From: Pomphorhynchus laevis
Lineage: Eukaryota > Acanthocephala > Palaeacanthocephala > Echinorhynchida > Pomphorhynchidae
Assembly: GCA_012934845.2 (NCBI GenBank)
Contig: WNNJ02000199.1
Location: 124,001 to 188,000, forward strand
Length of the DNA: 64,000 nucleotides
Reading direction: 5' to 3'
A model generated the notes under the pieces. It worked only from the letters and a program-made list of their open reading frames with translations. It did not search any database and had not been told where the DNA came from. Both the position numbers and the translations under genes were made by a program. This document shows positions 44,391 through 56,869 of this stretch, in pieces (the stretch's first letter is position 1; each line of letters starts with the position of its first letter).

Positions 44391-44917
44391 TGACTTCAAT
44401 AATCATCCATAGGCACCTTAACACACGCTTAAACAGTCTTCAAAGCTCGAAAAGCAGAAATACCCTTAATCTGAATCATCAGAGGGAATTTAGCATAAAC
44501 TCTGTGCATGGCAGTGTGTATTGCAGTTTAACCATGCATCAGGCACTAAATTCCTTTTAATAAAAATGCTGTTTTACAGGGACACTTTCAAGTATACAAA
44601 TACATAAAATATAATTTATTGTTACACCTGCCCTGGGACACCCAATGGTGTACTCATAAATAAATCACTGTGTTTTCCTCACAAGGAGGATATAACACCA
44701 GGCAGCATTCTATATTTCCTTATCAGACCAAGAAATAGAAACGAATTAGTTTCGCAATATTCTAATTGAATATGATAGCAGAATTATCCTTGATCTGAAT
44801 CATCAGAGAGAATTTAGCATAAGCTCTGTGCGTATTGCAGTTTAACCAGTTCTGCTTTTCGAGCTTTAAGCACTGTCTAAGCGTGTGTTTAGGTTCCTAT
44901 GGATGATTATTGAAGTC

Positions 44918-44959
44918 ACGGTAACGTTGATCTCCGTTAGAGCAAAACGCGTATACTGT
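44918..44959 (+). ncRNA. Hammerhead-like motif, family E, second copy
   Basis: ACGGTA (44918-44923) pairs with TACTGT (44954-44959, one G-T). Between them lies helix II CTC-CGTTA-GAG and AAAACGCGTA. The first core box is degraded here, but helix II is better than in the copy at 44351; between the two copies all parts are represented. Confidence 0.5.
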
Positions 44960-45170
44960 TGTTGAAGTTTGTCGTCATGCATAGGATGACTGGGCATACA
45001 TAGCAACTTTGAATATTGCGAAAAAATTCGGTTCTATTTCATAGTCTGATGGGTATATATAGAATGCTGTCTGGTGTTTGTGCCTCCTCATGAAGAAAAC
45101 ATAGTGATTTATATAAATGGCATCTTTGCGAAAAATTGCTTGAAACTGTTGTCCAGGAGCCAAAACTGGC

Positions 45171-46412
45171 TACGATTGGTTTTAAAACCATATGTGCTAC
45201 AAAATAACTGGACTACGATCATCAGCTCCATCAGTCTAATGTATCACTCCGAGACTCTCCTAATCACCCAGCAGTCATCGTCAGTCAAATGGAGTGGTTA
45301 GGGTATACATATAATTGAATTAAACTAAATGTAATAAGCTAAAAAATGTTATTACTAATAGTCAAGGAAAGTAATTTCTTTTTGGATGTAAAATAGAAAC
45401 TACTAATTTAATTCAAACTAGTATTGTCAACACTGAGTTCTGTGCAAACCGATGAGGCATTGACGGCGTAATGTTAGGTTATACTAGATTACTCAAAATT
45501 GTTATAAATTATGTAATATTATCTGCAAAATATGTTATAGAATCAGGTCGATAAAAAAATGTGAAAAATTTATCCGGATAGTTTATATTTTAATAAAACC
45601 AATATTGATTATGAAGAGGGTATACATCTAGATGTGAAAATTAAATTAATATTAATTAAAACTACTTTTAATTTATTTCGTAAAGATGACATCCACCTAG
45701 TAAATATAAATATATGGACAAAATTGAATTATTAGATGTCTTAAATATTTCGATAAATAAAATTGTTTAAAAATATGGATTGGTCAATATTATAATTAAT
45801 ATTAATTAAATAATATTATATTGTTTAAATAATATTATAATTATTTAAAAATAATTTTTTAAAAATAAGTTTGATTTTAATAAATTAAAATTATTTAAAA
45901 GTAGCGGAACGTCTATATTTAGACAAACACAAAAATTTATTCATTTTTAAAAATTACTTTGAGAATACATGATTTTGAAACAAATTATAATTTAGCAATC
46001 AAAGTTATGAATGGGATGTAAACCTTCTTGGAATTCAATCGGAAAACATCCTTTTAATTTGTAACACCTTTGTCTTTAAATTATGGAATTACAGAAATCC
46101 CTTTTCATTTACAAGGAAACACAAGTGTTGTCTTTCCTTATTTGCCAGGCGAAATCTTGTTGCTTATTCTATCGTCAAAAATCAATCGGCAGCTTTTATC
46201 TAGGTTGCCCACCTGCTCCTTCTTGATTATGTTTACTAAAAATTACATAAAAAAGGCCGCAAAATGAAATCCACTCTAGAAATCAAGTTTAGTCAATAAT
46301 TTTCGATTAACGAATCGACAAATACGACGAAACTAATTAGGAATGTAAACTTTTCAAGTTTACATAGTTAAATACTAAGTATTGCTTCAAAGTTCACCCT
46401 AAACTAAAGTAA
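45171..46412. other. AT-rich interval with small PLE fragment, 5' of the homeobox gene
   Basis: 45570-45780 is a piece of the Naiad-type RT (SLYFNKTNIDYEEGIHLDV, LFRKDDI). An open frame at 46070-46267 (65 codons, ending FTKNYIKKAAK) shows no family signature. The promoter of the homeobox gene should lie here; no clear motif seen. Confidence 0.45.
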
Positions 46413-47282
46413 ATGTCTAGCAGCAATTCTCTTCCAAAATCATTGGTTGTAAAAACAAACAGGCGTTTGCCTGAATTGGCGATTCAGCAAATGAACAATT
46501 GGTATCAACAACATCTATCCTATCCATACCCGAGTGATATAGAGAAGGAGCAGCTTGCACAACATTGCGGCATTAGTGTTGTACAAGTAAAATCTTGGTT
46601 TGCTAATAAGCGCAACAGATCGCGATCAAGGTTCATTACACTCCAAGCGAGAGCATCAAGAATATCTTCATATAATATCCCAAATGGCCAAATTGATGCT
46701 AATCCCGCTGTGTACTATGCAAACCGATCAGTAAAGAATTTACCGGAGGATTCAAATCCACTTCATCCAACAACAATAGGGTATAAGAAACAGCTACCTT
46801 CATCGCTATATCGAATTCAATCACAGTCCGCCTCACCATGTATTGTCAAAAATCAATTACACATGAAATCACCATATAATCCGCAACGTACCATGCACTG
46901 TTATAATAATTCTGATTGTTTCACCACTTATTGTAGGACAGAGAGTCATCACCGGGATGTTAGATACATCTTACATCATTGTGAGGATCCAGCATTACAG
47001 GCTAATTCTCATGTACTATTATCTCCTTATCAATGTAGCCTCAATAGCCAACCATGCTGGTGCAACAATCACTGTTACAATAAATTAACCTCGACTCCAC
47101 ATTCAGCTCTATTTCAACAAACCCTAGGCGGTGAACGAGACCAACCTGAATGCATGCCTGTTGTCTTCGACAGATTCTTTAACACCAACAACCATTGTCA
47201 TGAACATTGTAGAACCAGTGTAGCTGATGGATCAGTAGACAACAGTTTCATGAATCATGAAGGTGCACACTTCCAAATATGA
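46413..47282 (+). CDS. TALE-class homeobox gene, single exon as seen
   Basis: 289 codons. ATG at 46413 is directly preceded by an in-frame TAA, so this start is favoured. Homeodomain at residues 13-73: helix 1 LAIQQMNNWYQQ, the three-residue TALE loop within YPYPSDIEKE (37-46), and helix 3 VQVKSWFANKRNR (57-69) with W48, F49, N51 and R53 of homeodomain numbering and Ala at position 50. HCGISVVQVKSWFxNKRxR is closest to PBX (CGITVSQVSNWFGNKRIR), while Ala50 is as in IRX and MKX. No PBC or MEIS domain precedes it: only 12 residues do. The tail is rich in Cys, His, Ser and Asn (for example SQPCWCNNHCYNK, NNHCHEHCRTS) and matches no domain I know. A transcription factor binding DNA, probably with other TALE or Hox partners. 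Poly(A) signal at 47372-47377. Confidence 0.88.
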   Translation: MSSSNSLPKSLVVKTNRRLPELAIQQMNNWYQQHLSYPYPSDIEKEQLAQHCGISVVQVKSWFANKRNRSRSRFITLQARASRISSYNIPNGQIDANPAVYYANRSVKNLPEDSNPLHPTTIGYKKQLPSSLYRIQSQSASPCIVKNQLHMKSPYNPQRTMHCYNNSDCFTTYCRTESHHRDVRYILHHCEDPALQANSHVLLSPYQCSLNSQPCWCNNHCYNKLTSTPHSALFQQTLGGERDQPECMPVVFDRFFNTNNHCHEHCRTSVADGSVDNSFMNHEGAHFQI

Positions 47283-48236
47283 ATCTGCCAAGATCAACAG
47301 TACATTGTTTGAATCAAAATTAAGAGACATTGTGCTGAGCAACACTTTAAAAATTAAAATTGTAGTTTTTGAATAAATTACTGATTCCGTTACCATTTCG
47401 TAGCATTTCTAAATGAAATTTTACTAAATTCTTTTATTAAAAATAATCTAATTTTCATTAAAACTGAATTAATTATAAATGACTATTATTTTCGTTTAAT
47501 TTTTAATAAAAGACAAACGTTTAACTGATGATTTTAAAGTGTATAGAAAATTTTAAAAGCTATTAAAATTTACACGTTATTATCATTCAATTTAAGAAAA
47601 TAAGATTACATTGTCTAATAGCAATGCGATTGAAACGAAGATACGATTTCAAAAAATAATTAGATTTTAAATAAAATTATAATTAATTCAAAATTATAAT
47701 TATAATTAAATTTAAATCAAAATTTAATTAACCATTAAATTTAGTTATTAAATACATACCAAAATAAACATTTTATTATTTATAATACAACATTTGATAC
47801 AACATTCTGCACAGAAAATTTTGTCATTCCAATTATTATATCCAGACATTTTTTGAGATAAGAACTTAAAATGATTTGAACTCAATCTATTTTTAGAGAT
47901 CTTTAACATAAGATCGCGTCATATAATGTATCGATCGCAAATTATCATATTATTAAACACTGTTTCCATTGTACTATTATATTCCCTGTACAAATCATTG
48001 ATTCTATAAATTATATATAAATTATAAATTATATAAAATTATATATATAAATTATCATATAAATTATATATTCTCGCAAGTGTTAAATTCAGTTCAAATA
48101 AGTATTTTACCTTTTATTAAATGTTCTCCAACGTATATATTTATCTAAACAAATAATATATTTGTATATTGAATTTTCCAGATATTGTTTTGTTTGCACG
48201 TTGATTCGCAATTTTCGAATTGTGAAAAGTGTAACT
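47283..48236. other. 3' flank of the homeobox gene and AT-rich DNA
   Basis: Poly(A) signal AATAAA at 47372-47377. The remainder is AT-rich with short inverted repeats; nothing else supported. Confidence 0.45.
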
Positions 48237-48342
48237 GCTTTTTAACTGTTTAAGAACTCTGTTGTGATTTTCGATACACACTGATATCAAATTCTGAAAC
48301 AGTTAAAAACAGCAAATTATACCAGCGTGTATCGAAAATCAC
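48237..48342. repeat. Two interleaved inverted repeats (a-b-a'-b')
   Basis: a: GCTTTTTAACTGTTT (48237-48251) with a' AAACAGTTAAAAA (48297-48309). b: GTGATTTTCGATACACACTG (48264-48283) with b' (48323-48342), 19 of 20 complementary. The two helices cross, as in a pseudoknot, rather than nest. Confidence 0.75.
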
Positions 48343-48610
48343 TTACCATTTTTAATTTTGATTACACAATTTCTAATGTCCTCTTATCTTTTTCTAATAC
48401 GCCCTCTGTTATTTATAGTCAATTCATAAAAATAAACTTGTATTTTAAATTTTATCATTATATAAATATAAATTGTATAAAATCTTATTATTATTTATTA
48501 TTTATAATCATTTATCTTTATTTTTAATTTATATTTAGTATAAAATACGTATTTTAAATAGTTGATAATGATCTAAGGGATCTATGGATAATCTAAAATT
48601 ACCCATCTCC

Positions 48611-48700
48611 AGGTAATTTTCTGAAGATGCTAACAGAAATTAGCGAAACTTCAAAGAAGTTCCTCTTTTCTTTGATCCAGCTCCAATAATTCTTTATAAA
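48611..48700 (+). ncRNA. Hammerhead ribozyme-like motif, family C, best copy
   Basis: CTGAAGA (48621-48627), helix II GCTAA (48629-48633) with TTAGC (48640-48644), GAAA (48645-48648), then CTTC with a U-C cleavage site. TTTT (48617-48620) can pair with AAAG after the site. The unit ends CTTTGATCCAGCTCCAATAA, shared with the other three copies. Confidence 0.65.
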
Positions 48701-49614
48701 ATAGGTATGCTCAGTTATGTGATATGATTTCTTCCAGATACTTTATTATGATTTCGTCACAGGCTATAGACATTCTCTACTATCAGAAAATAATAAATTC
48801 TACAAAAAAAAATTCTTTTGTTATATAAGTATAAAGTGTATTAAATATTATAATTACTGTTTTATTATTATAATTATAATGATTATTTTGTAATCATTTG
48901 TCTTTATTTTTAATTTATATTTAGTATAAAATACGTAAGCTCAGTTATCTGATATGATTTATTGTCTGTGATGCAATTATACAGTGAATAATTAAATTTC
49001 ATCAAAGGAAATACGTCTTTAACATGTATTTGGCCCCGTTGCTATGTTGGGTCGATGAATAGTGGTCAAAACCTGATAGCATAGCAGTTCCTTATCATGA
49101 CATCTAATCCTTATTCTGGTACAAGGTCTATTATTTATTAGTCAATTCCTAACAATTGACTTTTATTTTCAATTTCAATTTTTAATTTAAACTTTATCTG
49201 ATCTGATTAGTAGATTTTATAAAAAATTTAATTTAAACTTTTTATAAATATAAATTGTATAAAATCTTTTATAATTATTTATTATTTATCTTTATTTTTA
49301 TACATCTTATAAAATACGTAGACTCAGTTATCTGATTTGCAATTCAAATTTTTGTTCGAGGTTTAAATTTAAATGCTTGGGCATGCACTGTGCGAACATA
49401 TTTATCCAGGTAGCTTTATTCTTAATAAAACCAATATCAATTAAAACTACCGTTAACAAAACCAATATTAATGATAAAGTAGGTATATATCTAGTTGCAT
49501 TTACATATATCTATGTAAATCCAACATAAAACAAAAACAAAAACATTTTAATCATTAAAAATGTTAAATTTAATCAAATCTGAATTAGCTCTTTTTAAAC
49601 ATAAATCTTGTATT

Positions 49615-49712
49615 TATTCCTATTCCTTTTATCACCATGACTTCTTGGTTTGCGTTTAATCGGATTATTATAATATAGTTGTTTATTATGTATTATACTA
49701 CTTCTGCCAACA
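49615..49712 (-). mobile_element. PLE endonuclease-linker fragment
   Basis: TCCTTTTATCACCATGACTT and onward is nearly identical to 2740-2830, the KRKPRSHGDKRN region of the GIY-YIG part. It lies opposite in strand to the RT that follows. Confidence 0.75.
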
Positions 49713-50039
49713 TGAATCATATTATATTATCATATTATACAACATAAATCTTGTATAATATTCATTATGTTTTATAAATTTAAATATTTTTGTAATACTT
49801 AATCCATGCTAGATGTTCAACTGTTCGTTTTTCTTGATTCTTCTTCTAGAAAAGTAAGCTTGATTATGAATTTTTTATTCTTGAAAATGAACATCAACTT
49901 ACAAAGTTCTTCTATTTTCTTATGTAATAAGAAAGTCTTTCATTCAATCTATGTCAAAAAATCAGACGAATCGAGTGATCGGTAGTCAATATTAAAAAGC
50001 CCGAAGCGTGAAGCGTGTATCAGATCTGTAACTCGTGAT

Positions 50040-51240
50040 GAGTAGATTTTATTTATATTATAAAAGATATAAATTATAATGATTTAAATGTAAACGCAAT
50101 ATATGAACGTAGTTTTAATTGGGTCGAAATTAGTTTAAAGCTAGTAATAACTTTGTCTTCATATGCAAAAGGCTGTATTATGATATAATGACGAAAGATG
50201 TAAATTATAATGATTTAAATGTAAATCCAACATATGAATGTAGTGAGTTAAGTTTAGAAACAATTATTACAAGTCACTGTTCTATAATGGATAAAAAGGG
50301 TATAAAGGTTGAATTAGATAATAAAACTATACCTATATTATATTGGAATCCAAAATTACATAAAAATCCAATAAAACCTAGGTTCATATATAGTGCTTTG
50401 AAATGTACATTAAAATCACTTTCTGTCTATATGAATAAAATACTTAAAGTAATTAAAGCACACTTTAAAAAATATTGCAAGGTAATCGAAATTAATACTG
50501 GTATAAAACACTTTTTCAATACTAATTCTACAAAAGAATTTTTAGAAGAGACAAAAGGAATAAATTTTCAAAATATAAATATATACGACTTGAGTACGCT
50601 TTATACAAATCTAGATTTAGTAGAAATTAAATTAGAGTTAGTAAAATTAATTAACCTTATATTCGGAAAAATATATGCATATATATGTTATAATAATTAT
50701 AACGCCTATCTAACAAAAATTAAACCATCAAGTAAATATAAATATATGGATAAAATTGAATTAATAGAATCCTTAAATATTTAAGGATTAAATATTATAT
50801 AATAATATTTAATTATATTAAATATTATAAGCGTTATATTATAACTATAACGCTTATCTAGCAAAAATTAAAGAAAATATCAAGTAAATATAAATATATG
50901 GATAAAATTGAATTAATTGAATCTTAGACAAATAAAAGGTTCCAATGGGAGGTAATAGTAGCCCAATTATAGCTGATTATATAGGCTTTATTATAACTTA
51001 CTTATTATTAAGCTTTATAGAATATGAATTTGTTCATAACTGCTTAAAAATAAATCTAAATTATATAAAGATATGAAATTAATGTTTCGAACATTGATGA
51101 TATATGTGCATTTAACTCTAAAAATTTTTATTCAATAAGCGAACAAATTTATCCACATTAATAAAATTAATGTGGATGATAAAGAAAGTATATATATGAA
51201 CTTTATTTATTATTATTTATTTTTGCTAGAAAAAATCTAG
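50040..51240 (+). mobile_element. Naiad-type PLE reverse transcriptase fragment
   Basis: Open 50188-50784 (198 codons): YWNPKLHKNPIKPRFIYSAL, YDLSTLYTNL, YLTKIKPSSKYKYMDKIELI. Then a repeat of the last part (50830-50930) and the palm region with FIGFIITYLLLSFIEYEF and a damaged Y-I-D-D neighbourhood to about 51230. Close to the copy at 35.8-36.8 kb. A short AT expansion near 50785 separates the parts. Confidence 0.8.
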
Positions 51241-51599
51241 CAAAAATAACCATTTCATATGATAATCTATAACATTTTGAAAAATATAAATTGAAAATTG
51301 TGGTTTATTTTAAATTTCAATTTTTAAATTTTAACTTTATATAAATAAAAATTGTGGAAAACCTTGTATAATTATTTATTATTTATCTTTATATATATCG
51401 TATAAATACGTAGACACAGTTATCTGATTAATGTAATTTATTTGCATATGTTATATTTAAGTTATATGTTATATTTTCCTGGGGAAATATGTCATTGGCC
51501 CAGCTGCTGTGTTCACTCGAAAATAAGTGCCGAAACCTGATAAGTTAGCAGTTTCTCCTAATGACTTTTAATTCTTATGTTTATATGCCGTCTGTTATT

Positions 51600-51800
51600 T
51601 ATTAGTTAATTTATAAAAATTAATTATTATTTTAAATATCAATTATATAATATAATATACAATATATAATATAATTATATTAATTATAATATAATTATAT
51701 AATATAATTATATTATATAATATAATTATATAATATAAAATATAATATATATTATAATATATTATATTATATTATTTTATATTATATTATAATCTTATAA
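51600..51800. repeat. AT-only low-complexity run
   Basis: Alternating TATAAT/ATTATA units inside a PLE tail. Confidence 0.8.
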
Positions 51801-54800
51801 TCCTATATTATTTATGCATAATTTTATATAAAGTATAAAATACGTAGACTCAGGTATCTCATCTGATTTGCTTTACTGAGATGCTATTATTGACCTGTTG
51901 ACTTTGTTTTACATGGAATATAACCTCTGTCAGAAATACTGAAAATATGTATTCTTGAAATGACTATTTTTCTGTTAATTTTCGAGCAAGTTTAACGGAT
52001 TATTTCTTTTTCTTATAATTTTACAAAATAAAAGCAAACAAAATATTATAAACAATTTATTTAAACTATTAAGCTAAAAAATTTAATGGATGAATAATAA
52101 ACTAACAGAATAAGGTACACTAAATAATCTTATATAACTATTGATTATTTATCTTTATTTATTTTATACGTAGACTCGGTTATCTGACATGATTTGTTAT
52201 ACTGACTTGTTATTATTGACCTGTAGACTTTGTTTTCCCGAGAATATAACATCTGTCAAAAATACTGAAACTAGCTACGAATTTATTTATAACACTTGAC
52301 TTTTATTTTTAATTTTAGTTTGAAATTTAAAATTTAAAATGGGTTAAGGAATAGGCCCGAAACCTGATAACATAGCAGTTCCTCCTGATCACTATTAATC
52401 CTTATTCTTATACATCGTCTGTTATTTATTAGTCAATTTATAAAAAATGACTTTTATTTTAAATTTAAATTTTGAATTTTAACTTGATTAAATATAAATT
52501 GAAATATAATTTAATTATAAATATAAATATTTTTTATTTATTTATAAACTCAGTTATCTGACATGATTTGTTCTACTGACATGCTATTATTAACATGTGG
52601 ACTTGGTTTTCCCGAGAATACTGAAAATACTGAAACTATGCATTATTGATACGAAATTATTTATTTACATTAATGGGATGTACATTAATAGGCTTTACAT
52701 CAATAAAGAGATCATATTACATTTTATCAAATGACAATTGAAAATAAGCTTCGATTTTCTTTCCAATAGTTGTCTTTTAAATATAATAGTTATTAAACAG
52801 TTTAAGCGTGAAAAATAAAGCAAGAGAAATTTGTCTTTTTTATTAAAAAATATTTAAATTTATTCATGTAACTTTTAAATATGAAAGAACACTTATTATA
52901 GGAAGTATGTACCAAATCTGATATGTTTTGCAATCACAAGATTTATACATTTATATATTTTTTATTTATCATTTGTCTTTATTTATAGAATTGAATATCT
53001 AGCATTATGTATGTTTTATTGAGAAAATTCATATTTAATTCTTATAATAAGAATTGAATAAGAACAGAAAAACCATGGTATTCATCCAAAAGCAACTATG
53101 GTATTCATCCATAGTTGCTTTTTGTCTAAGACTATAATTTTCCTCACATTAGCGATCTGGTAGCATCTTCGATAAAATTATGTCTTGAAATATCCACATT
53201 AATTACCATTGCATAAGTGAAATTTGTTCTCGTACATGTAATCATATAACTCTTCATTATCTGATTTTCAGGAATGACCAAGTTATCATGATGATCTGCA
53301 GCATGTCTGTTAGAGCCGATTTCTGTTATTTTTCCATTTATTATTTTCTAAGCCTTTAATTTAGCCTAAATTTTTACCAGTGTCCATTCCAAGCCAATCA
53401 ATATGATTTTTAGAAATAATAGAAGTATGTGCTTTCAGAATTTTAAGAAAAGAGCTTAAATTCAAAATTCGACTAATTTAAAAGCAGTTAAATTCGATCT
53501 TATGATGATAGAATATTCTGATGTAATATGCTGTGATTATAAATGACAAAATTATTTTAATTTTAAAATATCATCGAAACATGTATTTTTAAATGTATTT
53601 TTACCTGATAGCATAGCAGTTACTCATGATGACCTATATTTCTTATTCTGATACATTGTCTGTTATTTATTAGTCAATTCATAAAAATTAACTTTTATTT
53701 TAAATTTTGATTTTAAATTTTAACTTGATATGACTATTAATTGTATAAAGTCATTTATTATTATTTATAATTATTTAATTATTAAAATTTTATTTATCTG
53801 AATTGTTGAATCAGTTAAAAATGTATGTTATTTATTAGTCAATTCATAAAAATTGGCTTTTATTTTAAATTTCAATTTTAAATTTAAACTTGATATAAGT
53901 TATATGAAATCTTATTTAACAATTATTTAATATTTATTATGTACTTATTAAAAATTTATTTAGCCTTTATTTAATTTATAAATAATTAAACATACTTAGA
54001 CTCCGTTATCGAATCTGAACTGTTAAGTCAGTTGAAAATATTTGTTATTTATTAGTCAATTCATAAAAATTTACTTTTATTTCAATTTTCAATTTAAAAT
54101 TTTAACTTGATATGAATATTAATTGTATAAAATCATTTATAATTATTTATTATTTATAATTATTTAATTATTTAAATTTTATTTAGCATTATTTTTTAAT
54201 TTATAAATGATATAAAATACGTAGACTCAGTAAGCTGATCTGATTATTACAAATAAATTTCAACTCTGAACTTGAAATTAGTTATAAATTGATCATAAAT
54301 AATATACTCATAGAAAAGATACACTAGATAATTTAATTACATTAAAGGAATAACTTTATTATTAAAGGAATAACTCAATTTTGCCGAAGACATTTGAAAT
54401 AATTAAGTGAATATAAATGACAAAGTTATTTTAATTGTTAAATATTATCGTAAAATATATTTTTAAATGTATTTTTACCTGATAACATATCAGTTTTTCC
54501 TGATGACCTTTAATCCTTAGTCTGCTACATCGTCTATTATTTATTAGTCAATTTATAAAAATTGACATTTATTAAAAATTTTAATTTTTTATTTTAACTT
54601 GATATAAATTATATAAACATCTTATAACAATTATTTATTATTTATTATGTACTTATTTAAAATTTATTTAGCATTGCTTTTAATTTATAAATAATTTAAT
54701 ATACGTAAACTCCGTTATCTAATTTGAACTGTTAAGTCAGTTGAAAATGTTTGTTATTTATTAGTCAATTCATAAAAATTGGCTTTTATTTCAAATTTCA

Positions 54801-55519
54801 ATTTTAACTTGATATGAATATTAATTTTATAAAATCATTTATAATTATTTATTATTTATAATTATTTAATTATTTAATTATTTAAATTTTATTTAGCATT
54901 ATTTTTTAATTTATAAATGATATAAAATACGTAGACTCAGTAAGCTGATCTGATTATTACAAATAAATTTCAACTCTGAAGTTGAAATTAGTTATAAATT
55001 GATAATAATATTCTAACACCGAGTAATATACTCGGTGTTAGAATATGATACACCAGATAATTTAATTGCATTAAAGGAAATAAATAATTAGCATGTATTT
55101 GGACTGTATATTGACCACACATTTTTATTCTGATAAGTAATATATTATCTATTAATCAGTTCATAAAAATTAAATTATAAAAATTTGTATTAATTTTATG
55201 TTATAAAATTTGTATTTTAATACATGATATGAACAAGATATTAATCTGTTCATTAAAATATTTGTTTATATATCATATTATCAAGTCTAGCTATAAACTA
55301 CTTCAAAAATTATGTAACTTTACATATTATATATTTGTAAATACAAAGGTTATCTTTTGGTTAAAAGACACTGTACTAGTTTTTGTAAGTGTGTGTCACT
55401 GAAGATTATATTAACACCGTGATATTTTATTTTAATACATTATATATTATCTGGATTGATACTGGGGTATACAAATTTCTTTTAAGATTAATATATTTGC
55501 ATTTTTAAATTTTTATTGA

Positions 55520-55565
55520 ATAAAAATTGTTGAGCTTTCGACCACCAAGGCCATTATCATACAAA
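55520..55565 (-). ncRNA. Hammerhead-like motif, family G, at the 3' side of the second PLE family
   Basis: The minus strand reads ATGATAA, helix II GGCC-TTGGT-GGTC, GAAA (55539-55536), GCTC. It lies about 130 bp downstream of the PLE endonuclease ORF end, where PLE hammerheads are expected. The first box differs from CTGANGA at two places. Confidence 0.4.
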
Positions 55566-55639
55566 AAAATTAAAAATATTACGTATATAACACAGAATTG
55601 ATCTGGAAGAAGTCAGTGTTTAAAAATTAGGTACGAAAC

Positions 55640-56440
55640 AGATTTTGGGCTATGTAATGTTATCTACCAAATCCTTAGTTATCGGCAATTTTAAGGTTCA
55701 ATTTGGTTTGTTGTCAGTGATTGTTGGGCATGTTGTGTTTATAAATATCGACTCTTTAAGTAATCTTCGATTTAAGTCATTCTCGGCTGTTAATTTCATT
55801 GTTCGTTCGAAGTCTACAACATGTCCTCTATTGTATACATGGTTTGCAATTGCCGAAGACGTGTCTCCTCGTCTGAGTGCATATTTGTGTTGGTACACTC
55901 GTTGTTCCAGCTTTTGGCACGTCTGTCCTACATAACAAGCATCGCAATCGGAACAAGGAATCTTGTATACGGTCCCAAGGGATTGATATTGGTTCTTGAT
56001 TTTAAATAATTCCGTCAGTGAACTAGCTTTTTGTGGTACACAAACATTTTGCAGTCCTAAGTTCTTAAGATTTCTGTGTAAACGGTTATTGCAACTTTCA
56101 TTAATATGGGAGGAGCGAACATATGTTGATTGTCGGCTTTCTGGTTTTTGAATTTTTGTTCCTTGGTTAGAGAGTAGGCGAAACCAAGTGTCACGTGATT
56201 TGTTTTTGGCTAGTTTAATTGCCCACAGCGGATATCCACCATTCTTTAGTGTTTTTTCTACTTGGTCATGTTCCATTTCCATTAATCGCGTTGAGGAACA
56301 AATAATAGCACAACGAAGAAATAATGCTACTGCGGTGGAAATCTTGTATAGATTCGCAGTATGCGTGTGCCATGGAGAAGGAAACCAAAAATCAAGAACC
56401 AATATCAATCCCTTGGTACCGTATACGATGCTTGTTATGT
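55640..56440 (-). mobile_element. Second PLE family: C-terminal GIY-YIG endonuclease
   Basis: Minus-strand frame 56408-55698 (236 codons). The last third is a canonical PLE endonuclease: VYKIPCSDCDACYVGQTCQK, EQRVYQHKYALRRGDTSSAI, NHVYNRGHVVDFERTMKL, RLLKESIFIN, ending just before the stop. The N-terminal residues of the frame (56408-56340) come partly from an inverted duplication: AATCAAGAACCAATATCAAT occurs at 56391 and inverted near 55990. The endonuclease-last order distinguishes this family from the Naiad-type element. Confidence 0.82.
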
Positions 56441-56869
56441 AAAATATAAAAAAATATATAAAATTTATATATAAAATATTATAAATATAATATTTTTTAA
56501 AAATATTAAAAAATATAGTAGAAGTATATTAAGCATTTCTACTATTTTAAAAAATAGTAGAAAATTTGTAATCACTTATGACTTATCAAACCAGATCAAT
56601 CACATAAGGCTACATATTTAGTACTAGAAATAAATTAAAATATAAATAATTCAATACTTAAGATAAATGTATTATCTTAAATATTAAATATGATACATTA
56701 TCATAAGTAATATAATGTATAATGATAATGATTATAATTATAATGTATAATATATAATTATGATTATATCATAGTCATATAATGTATTACATATGTATTA
56801 ATAATTATTAATGTATTATCTTATAATGCATTATCCTTAAGATATTGTATTATCTTCATTATGAGCCGG
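56441..56869. other. AT-rich stretch
   Basis: Low-complexity AT with no supported feature. Confidence 0.4.

Larger units (their letters stand above)
44150..45170. repeat. Non-coding repeat family E (retrozyme-like), two direct copies and one inverted piece
   Basis: Copy 1 (44153-44575) and copy 2 (about 44620-44895) both start TTGTTACnCCTGCC-like and share CACTATGTTTTCCTCATAAG, CAGGCAGCATTCTATATTTC and GAATTTAGCATAA blocks. An inverted piece follows (about 44880-45170). Short open frames across it are not conserved between copies. Two hammerhead-like cores lie in it. Confidence 0.65.
48701..55300 (+). mobile_element. Cluster of Naiad-type PLE tails (about eight) with embedded RT
   Basis: Repeated blocks in the same order: TTTGGCCCCGTTGCTATGTT, CGAAACCTGATAACATAGCAG-type, TCCTGATGACCTTTAATCC-type, TTATTAGTCAATTCATAAAA, AATTTTAACTTGATAT and AAATACGTAGACTCAGTTAT. 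Tails or parts begin near 48890, 49020, 51410, 51840, 52340, 53600, 54470 and 55080. Most lack any coding part. By comparison with 22.5-23.0 kb they are the 3' or terminal-repeat region of the element. The array of same-strand tails suggests tandem insertion or head-to-tail PLE copies that lost their middles. Confidence 0.7.

Noticed and set aside
44101-44560. Plus-strand frames of 103 and 61 codons
   Set aside because: They lie in the non-coding family E repeat; the second copy does not keep the frames.
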